Below, one piece after another: positions 31,221 to 38,915 of a stretch of 46,850 nt of DNA. Every line of letters begins with the position of its first letter. Within the stretch, counting starts at the first letter, position 1. Both the position numbers and the translations under genes were made by a program. The notes beneath the pieces are model-generated. The model worked only from the letters and a program-made list of their open reading frames with translations, was not told where the DNA came from and made no database searches. Source of the stretch: Flintibacter muris (lineage in GTDB: Bacteria; Bacillota; Clostridia; Oscillospirales; Oscillospiraceae); contig NZ_CALPCP010000027.1 in NCBI RefSeq assembly GCF_943192995.1, positions 1 to 46,850 of the forward strand, given 5' to 3'.

Positions 31221-33990
31221 TATATCCAGTGCAAGCGGGACCTTGACCCTGGTGGGATATTGGAGCGACAGGGCTGTGGAGCTGTTCCAGCCGGTTCTGA
31301 AAAGCTGGGAGTTTTACGGCGCATACGGGATGAGCGCATATGGGATGCCCACGTCCAACCGACCCAGCGTGAGTTTTACAGGAAGCGGCCGCTGGTCCTT
31401 CGCCGGAACCCTGAGAAGCTTCGACGACTGGACCCGGGACTGGGTCGAAAAGGAGGACGGGCTTACCCAGGAGCAGTATGACGCCCTCCTCCAGGTCATG
31501 AATGAGAACGACCTGTCCATCCGGGTGGAGTTCAACGACAAGGGTGAAGAGGGTTATGATCTGGACGAGGTGGGCGTGTTTACCAGCGACGGCGAGAGCC
31601 TGAACTATGAGACCCTGTCCTGCCAGGAGGCCGAGCACGGCTGGACGGAGCTGAGCCGCAGCTATTTTGACGGGGCCGTCCTCTATTTTCAGCGTCTCGC
31701 CCCTGACGCAGACCCGGGACGAATCAAAAAGTGGGTCAAGGTCAACATTGGGCCGTCTTACCTGTTCTACGGAGGGACGGCCTACCTGGGAGATCTCTAC
31801 GCGGAAAACGCTGAGGGCACCTTCGACGAGGAGCGCTTCCAGGATTTCTGCGCCACCTTCTCGCCCAAAGGCGAAGCGTGGGACGCTGTTGTGGAGGAGT
31901 GCGAACAAGAGTTTGGCTGGCACATCGCCCCGGAAACTCATCCGGCGGAGCCGGAGGTCCCCTTCTGGGTGGAGCACGAGGACGAACTGGAGGTAAAACT
32001 GGAAGAGGGAACGGTGACCTATACCGTTGGGTACGGGGGCGGCCTGTCAGTTGCCTTCACCAACATTGCGGAGCACGAGGAGCTGCGCCGCCGGTACGGC
32101 TGGCGGGACGAGTTTCCCTGGGACGTACCTACCTGGAAGGATGTGAAGCAGGCGGCGGTGGGCCGGGACTATGTGATCCGGCTCAAAACGGACGGCACCG
32201 CCATTTCCGCATGGAACGAGGGATATTTTAACAAATTTGATGCGTTTACCATTTTTACAGACGGAAACTCGCCCATCGTGGATGTGGCCGCCGGCGGAAA
32301 AGGCATACTGGTGCTGAGGGAAAACGGTACCGTGAGCAATGACGAGTACGGCTATATCAGCGACGAGTTCGAGGACTGGACGGACATCACCGCCATCTCC
32401 ATGGGGGCCGGCCACTATGTCGGCCTGAAGGCGGACGGCACGGTGAAAGCCGCCGGAGAAAACCGGGACGGACAGTGTGACACCGCTGGCTGGACGGGCA
32501 TCGCCGCCGTCGCCGCCGGAGGGAACCGGACCTTCGGCCTGCGCGGGGACGGCACCGTAATCATCGCGGGCGCAAAGGGCTGTGAGGCAACGGCCCAATG
32601 GACAGACGTGGCCGCGCTGGACGCGGGGGAAGAGTTCCTTGCGGGCCTGACCCGGGACGGCAGGGTGCTGCTGGCGGGCGAGCTGTCTCAGGGCATGGAG
32701 GAGGCTTTGAGCTGGACGGGCGTCACCGCCATCGCCGCCGGGGACTGGCACATCCTGGGGTTGAAGGCGGACGGCACAGTGCTGGCCGCGGGCCTGGACA
32801 ACAAGGGCCAATGCCAGGTGGCGGACTGGACGGGGGTAGTCTCCATCGCCGCCGGGAACGCCGTCAGCATCGGCATCAAGGCGGACGGCACTGCGTTCTG
32901 CGCCGGTGCGCGATTCGTCCGGGAGGAGCAGGATCTGTCGGTAGGGCTGAACGTCAAGAGCAAAGTGGTCCATAACGGCTCCGCCGGGAAGCTGGAGCCT
33001 GACATGATCCTGGCCACGGTGGACCACGCCGGAGAGGTGCGTACTTTCTCCAGCAATGAACTGGAGGATCCCGACGGTACAGACACCACCATCCGGGGAA
33101 TGGTTTTCCGCCTTGATCCCGAGGGAACATGGCGGCGGGTGGCCAACAGCTTCGACCCGGCGGATTATGGGCAGCTTTTGGAAAAGGTGGCTCGGCTGGA
33201 GGAACAGTTCGGCGGGCAGTTTAAGTTTGATGAGATTTTTGCCGCGCCGGACGAGGACGACGACAGCGAGGATGACGACAACGGGGACGATGAATCGGCG
33301 GACTACGGGAACTTTCTCAAAGGAGCCATGGAGCTGCTGCTGGGCATGGAGCTACGCATGGAGACAACAGAACTGGAAAGCAGTGAGCTGCCCCACTTCC
33401 TGGACGGGGAAGGCAACGAGTATTTCTTCGGCTTTGCAATATTTACTGTGAAGATCAACCTCTCGCTGGGGGACGCTCATACCGAAACAGGCGATACGGT
33501 AGAGCTTACCGAGGAGCAGCAGGGCCAGGTGCTGGGCTTTCTCATGGACGCGCTCCAGAACGATGAAAGCCCGGACTGGACTGAGGAGGACGAGGCATGG
33601 TATCAGGCGTGGAGTTCCGAAAAGGATACCGGATATGACGGCGGTCAAGAAAGCCGGGAATACGAGCTGGGACCGGTGTGCATCCCCCTTGACAGCGGCG
33701 AGCCTGTCACGGTAAGAGGTTCCCGCTTTGTCCTGGCCGGCCAGTTTAGCCTCTGCGGCGGCGACAAGGCGAAGATCACCCACATGATCGAATGTATGAA
33801 AGGCCGCTGCACAGACAGGGTCACCAAAGCGACAGACTACGTTGTCCTGGGCCGTGAAGGCGGTCTGAACTGGTCCGACTGGGAGAACTATGTCAAGGCC
33901 AGGGAGCAGACGGAGCAGGGCGGCGGACTGCGCCTGATCGGGGAGGAGGAGCTGACGTCCGCCCTGGGGACCTGCCAGGAAGAGCCCTAG
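31213..33990 (+). CDS. RCC1-like repeat and BRCT protein
   Basis: 925 residues. The N-terminal ~290 residues match no family I know. Residues ~305-590 carry about seven RCC1-type propeller repeats (GHYVGLKADGTVKAAGENRDG, WTGVTAIAAGDWHILGLKAD, WTGVVSIAAGNAVSIGIKAD). A short coil (LEKVARLEEQFG, ~655) and an acidic run (~679-700, DEDDDSEDDD) lead to a segment beginning PHFLDGEGNEYFFG (~727) that also occurs in the third BRCT protein. A BRCT domain ends the chain (~830-920, VTVRGSRFVLAGQF, THMIECMKGRCTDRVTKATDYVVLG). Its start overlaps the preceding gene, with GGAGG eight bases upstream, so the two are coupled. It ends at a TAG after which the same frame resumes BRCT-like sequence. Confidence 0.75.
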   Translation: MANISSASGTLTLVGYWSDRAVELFQPVLKSWEFYGAYGMSAYGMPTSNRPSVSFTGSGRWSFAGTLRSFDDWTRDWVEKEDGLTQEQYDALLQVMNENDLSIRVEFNDKGEEGYDLDEVGVFTSDGESLNYETLSCQEAEHGWTELSRSYFDGAVLYFQRLAPDADPGRIKKWVKVNIGPSYLFYGGTAYLGDLYAENAEGTFDEERFQDFCATFSPKGEAWDAVVEECEQEFGWHIAPETHPAEPEVPFWVEHEDELEVKLEEGTVTYTVGYGGGLSVAFTNIAEHEELRRRYGWRDEFPWDVPTWKDVKQAAVGRDYVIRLKTDGTAISAWNEGYFNKFDAFTIFTDGNSPIVDVAAGGKGILVLRENGTVSNDEYGYISDEFEDWTDITAISMGAGHYVGLKADGTVKAAGENRDGQCDTAGWTGIAAVAAGGNRTFGLRGDGTVIIAGAKGCEATAQWTDVAALDAGEEFLAGLTRDGRVLLAGELSQGMEEALSWTGVTAIAAGDWHILGLKADGTVLAAGLDNKGQCQVADWTGVVSIAAGNAVSIGIKADGTAFCAGARFVREEQDLSVGLNVKSKVVHNGSAGKLEPDMILATVDHAGEVRTFSSNELEDPDGTDTTIRGMVFRLDPEGTWRRVANSFDPADYGQLLEKVARLEEQFGGQFKFDEIFAAPDEDDDSEDDDNGDDESADYGNFLKGAMELLLGMELRMETTELESSELPHFLDGEGNEYFFGFAIFTVKINLSLGDAHTETGDTVELTEEQQGQVLGFLMDALQNDESPDWTEEDEAWYQAWSSEKDTGYDGGQESREYELGPVCIPLDSGEPVTVRGSRFVLAGQFSLCGGDKAKITHMIECMKGRCTDRVTKATDYVVLGREGGLNWSDWENYVKAREQTEQGGGLRLIGEEELTSALGTCQEEP

Positions 33991-34133
33991 GTCAACGGGT
34001 GGGAAGACTCCGTAGATCTGACCACCGTGGAGCTGTCCGCCCTGGACTTCCAGGGCAGACGGTTCGTCAGTTACAGGCCAAAGGTTCTTCTATTCAGGGC
34101 ATCAGTGAGGAAACGCTGTATCAGTTCCTCTGA
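33991..34133 (+). pseudogene. Decayed BRCT coding remnant
   Basis: Directly after the TAG of the RCC1-BRCT gene, and in the same frame, the DNA reads VDLTTVELSALDFQGRRFV, the first strand of a BRCT domain. The other end of a BRCT domain (QAKGSSIQGISEETLYQFL and TGA at 34131) follows in a different frame from 34074. The middle of the domain is deleted. The end closely resembles ITEETLFKFLK at the end of the third BRCT protein. It is either a lost second BRCT domain of the preceding protein or a deleted extra gene. Confidence 0.7.
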
Positions 34134-34140
34134 TCCCACA

Positions 34141-34167
34141 TGGAGCGCGGCAAACCGCCGCGCTCCA
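34141..34167 (+). terminator. 11-bp GC-rich hairpin
   Basis: TGGAGCGCGGC (34141-34151) pairs perfectly with 34157-34167 around an AAACC loop. There is no T-run, so it may be a processing or attenuation structure. It lies just after the BRCT remnant stop and before the 54-residue gene. Confidence 0.45.
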
Positions 34168-34192
34168 TCCCAAAATCAAGGGAGGTTTGGTT

Positions 34193-34357
34193 ATGAAACC
34201 GTATGACAAGACAGAGGCCCTGCGCCGGGAGCTTTTAGACGAGGCCTGTGCCGGGGCCTTCGCCGGTTTTGGGGCCATGCTTCTGGACGCGGACGAAATT
34301 CGGAACGCGGACGCGGAGGAGCTGGAGGAAATCGCCCGGCGGTATGGTAAGTATTAA
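34193..34357 (+). CDS. Small acidic protein, 54 residues
   Basis: Starts MKPYDKTEALRRELLDEACA with GGGAGG seven bases upstream and ends ARRYGKY. It is rich in Glu, Asp and Ala and probably two amphipathic helices (TEALRRELLDEACAGAF and NADAEELEEIARRYG). I recognise no family. It sits inside the BRCT cluster between the decayed BRCT piece and the third BRCT gene, so a role in that system (a small regulator or antitoxin-like partner) is possible but unsupported. Confidence 0.55.
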   Translation: MKPYDKTEALRRELLDEACAGAFAGFGAMLLDADEIRNADAEELEEIARRYGKY

Positions 34358-34404
34358 ACAAAATATCGTACAGTCTCAACATTTTTTAAAGGTGGTTTTT
34401 TATT

Positions 34405-34659
34405 ATGGCAACAGAGGCATTTTTTGATGTTCGGTTTCAGGGACCAGTAAAAATTCTGCGGAAGATGCCTGAGTTCATTGAAAGTATAGAGCTTGAGATG
34501 CCGTTTCAATTCGATTCCTATGGATTCGGCGGAACTGACTCGCTGAAAGGGCTGAAAGACAATCAGATTGCAACTTTAAATGGAACGTGCGGTGAAGTCT
34601 ATACCTATTGTGATGCGGAAGATGTAAAGGTACAATTTAGAAAGCTTTGTAAGGCATAG
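34405..34659 (+). CDS. Third BRCT protein, N-terminal part (ends at in-frame TAG)
   Basis: 84 residues from MATEAFFDVRFQGPVK, after an AAAGGTGG site. It ends FRKLCKA at TAG 34657-34659, but the same frame continues without break as PEFAQLEVYLSVDVTRFG into the next reading frame. Read through, the two pieces make one 394-residue protein. A Tyr codon in place of TAG would give the natural stretch KAYPEFAQLEVY, so a single nonsense mutation of TAT or TAC is the simplest explanation. Base composition here is lower in GC than in the neighbouring BRCT genes. No family is recognised for this N-terminal part. Confidence 0.6.
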   Translation: MATEAFFDVRFQGPVKILRKMPEFIESIELEMPFQFDSYGFGGTDSLKGLKDNQIATLNGTCGEVYTYCDAEDVKVQFRKLCKA

Positions 34660-34686
34660 CCGGAATTTGCCCAGCTGGAGGTTTAT

Positions 34687-35589
34687 TTGAGCGTGGATGT
34701 GACACGATTTGGACTTGAGCACAGAGAGTTTGGACGGGTGTGGCCTGATGAAGATTGGAACGAATTCGCTGGCAGCTACAACATCCCCTATCAGGTCAGC
34801 GGTATGGTGGATATCCATGGAAAGGAATATCAGGTTAATGTAGACAAAATAGTGGGATTTCCTTCTGATTTCGAAATCGTGCGGGAAGATATGGATATGG
34901 GCTTGACCGTAAGCGGTGGACGTGTTTTGTTGCAGCTTAGCCCCGATGAGGAGTGGCACTGCCTGTCCACAGAGATCAGTGAGGAAGATGTGGAGAATCA
35001 GGGCAGCATCGAGGAATATTTCGATTCACTTTGGGATTTTTGGCTGTTTGGCGATGGTGACTGCCCCTGGTATGAGCTTTGTCCTTCTGATATTCTGCTG
35101 AAGATTTTGTGCGCCGCCCTGCCTGACCGAACATTGTCTGTGCGGGAATGCGAAAGTGTCCCCCATTTTTTGGATACGGATGGGAATGAGTATTTCTTTG
35201 GTAAAATGGTTTCTTTTGATTGCGAATTCTCCTGGGAAGAGGATAGTAATGTTCATCTCACAGCTAATGAGTGGAAAAAACTCGTTTTCTCAGTCCAAGA
35301 TGGAGCAATTTATGCCGAGCAAGTCACGGAGCTTACAGTTCAAGGCAGCGCTTTCGTCCTCTCAGGAACTTTTGTCCACTACAACGACGACAGGGACAAG
35401 ATAAAAGCCTTGATCGTGGCTAAGGGTGGACGCTGTACCGCTTCAGTCAGCGGAAAAACCAATTACCTGGTTTTGGGCAGCCAGGGCAGCTTCGGCGAGA
35501 AGAAGGTAGAGCAGGCCCAGGCTCTCCAGGAAAATGGGAAAGATATCAAGATCATCACGGAGGAAACGCTGTTCAAATTCCTGAAATGA
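34687..35589 (+). CDS. Third BRCT protein, C-terminal part
   Basis: 300 residues if started at TTG 34687, which has GGAGG 5 bases before it; that site is made of the codons CTG GAG GTT of the read-through frame. The segment PHFLDTDGNEYFFG is shared with the RCC1-BRCT protein. A BRCT domain ends the chain (LTVQGSAFVLSGTFVHYNDD, LIVAKGGRCTASVSGKTNYLVLG, ITEETLFKFLK). Whether this fragment is made alone, by read-through, or not at all cannot be decided from sequence. The gene is followed 14 bases later by the 1033-residue protein. Confidence 0.7.
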   Translation: MSVDVTRFGLEHREFGRVWPDEDWNEFAGSYNIPYQVSGMVDIHGKEYQVNVDKIVGFPSDFEIVREDMDMGLTVSGGRVLLQLSPDEEWHCLSTEISEEDVENQGSIEEYFDSLWDFWLFGDGDCPWYELCPSDILLKILCAALPDRTLSVRECESVPHFLDTDGNEYFFGKMVSFDCEFSWEEDSNVHLTANEWKKLVFSVQDGAIYAEQVTELTVQGSAFVLSGTFVHYNDDRDKIKALIVAKGGRCTASVSGKTNYLVLGSQGSFGEKKVEQAQALQENGKDIKIITEETLFKFLK

Positions 35590-35603
35590 CTACATAACAG
35601 GCG

Positions 35604-38600
35604 GTGAGTACATTGGCAATGACAGAAGAACAGGTCCTGGAGCGGCTGAAAGCGGTGTTTCCGGACGGAGTGATCTACAACGAGGAATATCTGAAAAAGC
35701 TGGGCATCCCGCTGACCCGGGAGATACACCGGCTTTTCCGGGCCGCGGGACAGACCCGGCTCCAATGGCTGGCCGCCCACGGCTATACCTGGAAAGAAAC
35801 CGGCTATATCGAGCCGGATATGCTGGTCCGGGACATAGAGCTTCCCAATCCGCCCCAGGACGCCTTCGCTCTGGCCGACTGGGTATTCAAAAAATACCCC
35901 CTGGCCGGGGAGTACGTCCTCACCGATGGGGAGGCCGATTTGCTGTACCAGTCAGCCAGACAGACGGTGCAGAAGGTGCTGAACAATGATACCCGCATCT
36001 CGGTTCGGGAAAACGCGGTGCTGGTGCTGGAGACCATCGACCTGCTGAAATGCTGGTCCAACGATCTGGCTGAGGACGGGGAGGAATCCGTTTCCTTTTG
36101 GGATTATATCTTTATGCAGTACGGCTTCCAGGCCGGACGCTCCGACGCGGCCCGGGACCGGCTGTATGCCCATTTCCGCAAGGCCGTCCGGGACACGCTG
36201 GGCCGCTATAAACGATTCTTCGCCCCGGCGGAAAAGACCCAGCGCTACTACACCACCCTCCTCCTCCACGCCCTGGCCCCCCGGCGGAGCATCGAGGGGC
36301 TGTTCAATATCCTGTTTGATTTCTACGTGGAAAATCTGGATTTTCAATACGTCCCGGAGGACACCAGTTACAAGCAGTTCACCAAGGGGATGCGGGCCCG
36401 CTGGAACAGCGGCGTGGCGGTCCAGGACGACCTGCGGCTGCGGTCGGACGCGGTGTTTTCCGGTCTCCAGGCCCTGTTCAACCAGCGGCCCGGCTATATG
36501 GCCGTGCTGTGCGACAGCCTGGTAGAGAAGATGGACGCGCTGCTCCGGGGGGAGGAGCACAGACTGGACCCCATCCGAAACGGCTGGGACCTCTTGCTGG
36601 TCCAGTGGTACCGGAAAAAGAGCAGCGCCGAGCGCAGCCGGGTCCAGGGGGAGCGTCGGGAAAAGAAGGCGGAATTTGTGGCTACCACGGCGGAGCGCAT
36701 TTTTGTCCGCTATGCCCTGGAGGACGGTCTGGTGGGACTGCGGGTCCCCTGCATCCGCCTCCAGGAGGTGGGGGGACGGCGTCCCCTTTTCCGTGTGCTG
36801 CAAAATGAGGCCGTGATCTGGCAGGGAGAGCTTCAGGTCACCGGCAATGACCTGTGCCTGACCACCAAGAGCCGCTTTCTCTCTCTGCGGGAGACCGGTT
36901 TCGACTTCAGCGTCCCGCCCCGTCTCCAGGTGGAGATCCTATACATGGGCAAGCCTCTCTACAGCTCTGATTGGAAGCTGGAGCGGGACTATCTGCTTTT
37001 TGACACCTCTGGCAGTGACCGGACCGTCAAAGCCGGACGGGCTTACTTATTCACAGGAGATGGGGCTGATGTGGAGTTTTCCCAGGAGGAGGGCGTCCTT
37101 CAGCTGCCCCATCCCGGCCAGCTCTACCGGCTGGATCTGGGGGAGGCTTCCTCTGTGGCGGTGGACGGACGGGAGATCTTTGTCGGGCCTGATGCTTCCA
37201 CCCAGTTCCGCCGGCACACGATTCCCGGCCCGGTCAAAAACCTCCGCGGTCTGGATGGCAGTGGAACGCTGGACATATTCCCTGGTGCCTTCACCCTGTC
37301 CTTGGTCCTGCCCCGGGAGGAGAATCCCCTGCTCTATCAGCTGTCGCTGGATGGCGGGCGCCATCATCTGAAAGAGCTTCAGGGGGATGATGGAGCGCTG
37401 ACCATTCCGTGTGCCCCCAAAGACAGCGCAGTCCACAGCGTCCGGCTGGTGGATATCCGGTCCGGACTGGTCCGGTATGAGTACCGCTACGCCGTCCTGC
37501 CCAACTGTGCCTGCCGGCTGGACAAGACCCTCTACCGGTCCGGGGTAGACGAGGCGGGAGCCGGCTTCTCCTGGGCAGGCCGGGAGGTCGAGCTGACCCT
37601 CCCCATCCCCGAGGGGGAGAACACCGTCAGCTTTGACCTGCCGGAGCTGGACTTTACCCTGGAGTTGGACGTTCCCGCCCTCCACTGCACTCTGCTGGGG
37701 AAAAACGCTTTCCAGGCCCCGGAGGCCCTGTGGCACAAGGACATCCCCGCCGAAGAGTTTACGGCGGTCCGGCCCCCGGAGGGCTGGAGCTGCCGGTTGA
37801 TGCTGGGGACCTGGGAGATCCCCGCCCCCGACGGCGTCCACTGTGAGCTGGGCAACGAGCTGCGGGCGGGCCGGGATCTCCGGGAGACGGAGCCCCTGGG
37901 GCTGGTGCTGTCCAAGGGGGCAGAGCGGGTTCGGATCAAGCTGACCAATATCGTTTTTGTGCCCCGGTTCCTCCAGCCGCCGCTGGAGTTGGAGGAGGAC
38001 CGCCTTTTGTGGCGGGGGGAGGGCACTTTCCTGGGCACCGCCGGGGGACGGTTCACCCTGGAGCTGGACCTGCCCGGCGGGACGCGGGCCTTCCAGACCG
38101 CCGCCGGGGAGGACAAGGCGCTGGAGGAGCCCTTCTCCTGCCCCGACGGGCGGTACGCCTACCGGGTGATCCAAAAGAGCGGGAGCGTTTTTGCCCCCGG
38201 CTCGGCGGTGGTGCTCTATCGGGGCGATTTACTGGTTGGGGAGGCCGATTCCTTCCGTTTCCAGAACCAGGAGATCTATGTGCAGAACGCCCTGTGCTGG
38301 GACTTCGGCCAGGAGGCGCTGAAGCAGGTGAAAATGCGGGACGGCTGCGGCATCCTGTGCGGTTTGACCTATGTGGGAACTGGCGCTCCTCCCTGGGAGA
38401 AAGTCCCCATGCCCCACTACACCGCCGCCCTCCATTTTGAGGATGCCCGGGGGCGGCGGCACTCCTTCAACGGCAATCCCAATTCCAAGGGATATGAGTT
38501 GGTCAACCCGGTCCACGTCTGGCTGGTCAACGACCGTCTGCTTATCCTGCAATGTCACGATGCGGACGGCGGCGGCGTGGACATCGACACCCGATACAAC

Positions 38601-38705
38601 ACCATTATCAACCGGAGCCTGGACAGGGCCGCCCAGCGGTTTTTGGATACGCCGGATTACTTTGAATATACTGCGGCAGAGGCTATGGAAAGGGGCTTGC
38701 CGTGA
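35604..38705 (+). CDS. Large helicase-partner protein (DruH-like position)
   Basis: 1033 residues from GTG 35604; ATG 35619 is an alternative start. The N-terminus (residues ~7-60: VLERLKAVFPDGVIYNEEYL, then IHRLFRAAGQTRLQWLAAHGYTW) has the same form as the first repeat of the 495-residue BRCT protein. A helical region (~80-380) follows, with KKSSAERSRVQGERREKKAEF, then a long beta-rich part (~390-930) of strand-turn repeats such as LEEDRLLWRGEGTFLGTAGG. No catalytic motif is visible. Its position directly before a DUF1998 helicase, and its size, recall the DruH-DruE pair of Druantia type III, but I cannot show homology by eye. Probably a scaffold or recognition subunit of that helicase. Confidence 0.6.
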   Translation: MSTLAMTEEQVLERLKAVFPDGVIYNEEYLKKLGIPLTREIHRLFRAAGQTRLQWLAAHGYTWKETGYIEPDMLVRDIELPNPPQDAFALADWVFKKYPLAGEYVLTDGEADLLYQSARQTVQKVLNNDTRISVRENAVLVLETIDLLKCWSNDLAEDGEESVSFWDYIFMQYGFQAGRSDAARDRLYAHFRKAVRDTLGRYKRFFAPAEKTQRYYTTLLLHALAPRRSIEGLFNILFDFYVENLDFQYVPEDTSYKQFTKGMRARWNSGVAVQDDLRLRSDAVFSGLQALFNQRPGYMAVLCDSLVEKMDALLRGEEHRLDPIRNGWDLLLVQWYRKKSSAERSRVQGERREKKAEFVATTAERIFVRYALEDGLVGLRVPCIRLQEVGGRRPLFRVLQNEAVIWQGELQVTGNDLCLTTKSRFLSLRETGFDFSVPPRLQVEILYMGKPLYSSDWKLERDYLLFDTSGSDRTVKAGRAYLFTGDGADVEFSQEEGVLQLPHPGQLYRLDLGEASSVAVDGREIFVGPDASTQFRRHTIPGPVKNLRGLDGSGTLDIFPGAFTLSLVLPREENPLLYQLSLDGGRHHLKELQGDDGALTIPCAPKDSAVHSVRLVDIRSGLVRYEYRYAVLPNCACRLDKTLYRSGVDEAGAGFSWAGREVELTLPIPEGENTVSFDLPELDFTLELDVPALHCTLLGKNAFQAPEALWHKDIPAEEFTAVRPPEGWSCRLMLGTWEIPAPDGVHCELGNELRAGRDLRETEPLGLVLSKGAERVRIKLTNIVFVPRFLQPPLELEEDRLLWRGEGTFLGTAGGRFTLELDLPGGTRAFQTAAGEDKALEEPFSCPDGRYAYRVIQKSGSVFAPGSAVVLYRGDLLVGEADSFRFQNQEIYVQNALCWDFGQEALKQVKMRDGCGILCGLTYVGTGAPPWEKVPMPHYTAALHFEDARGRRHSFNGNPNSKGYELVNPVHVWLVNDRLLILQCHDADGGGVDIDTRYNTIINRSLDRAAQRFLDTPDYFEYTAAEAMERGLP

Positions 38706-38728
38706 TCCTATGCAACGGGCATATGGTT

Positions 38729-38758
38729 TTGTTGTATGAACTGTGATATGATTATAAA
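38729..38758 (+). promoter_or_regulatory. Possible promoter of the helicase gene
   Basis: TTGTTG (38729-38734) and TATAAA (38753-38758) with an 18-base spacer, in the AT-rich 210-base gap before the helicase gene. A separate promoter would allow helicase expression apart from the upstream genes. Otherwise the gap has no supported gene. Confidence 0.5.
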
Positions 38759-38915
38759 ATGGATTTCTTAATGCACGGCAAAAGAATGAAAATATGTACT
38801 TAGCATCACGATCACAAGCAAAAAAACTGGCGGAGATTTTGAGCAGGTACGAAAGCTGCACAAGTATGTTGTATGGATATACATTTACAGCAGAACTGGA
38901 AGGAGGCGCACCCCC

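Noticed and set aside
34657..34659. Genome-wide recoding of TAG
   Set aside because: TAG is the ordinary final stop of blaR1 and of the helicase gene, so recoding cannot be general; nonsense mutation is simpler.
38794..38915. Short plus-strand peptide (MYLASRSQAKKLAEIL) before the helicase
   Set aside because: No ribosome site, and the frame soon runs into the helicase coding sequence out of phase; may be a chance frame or a tiny remnant.
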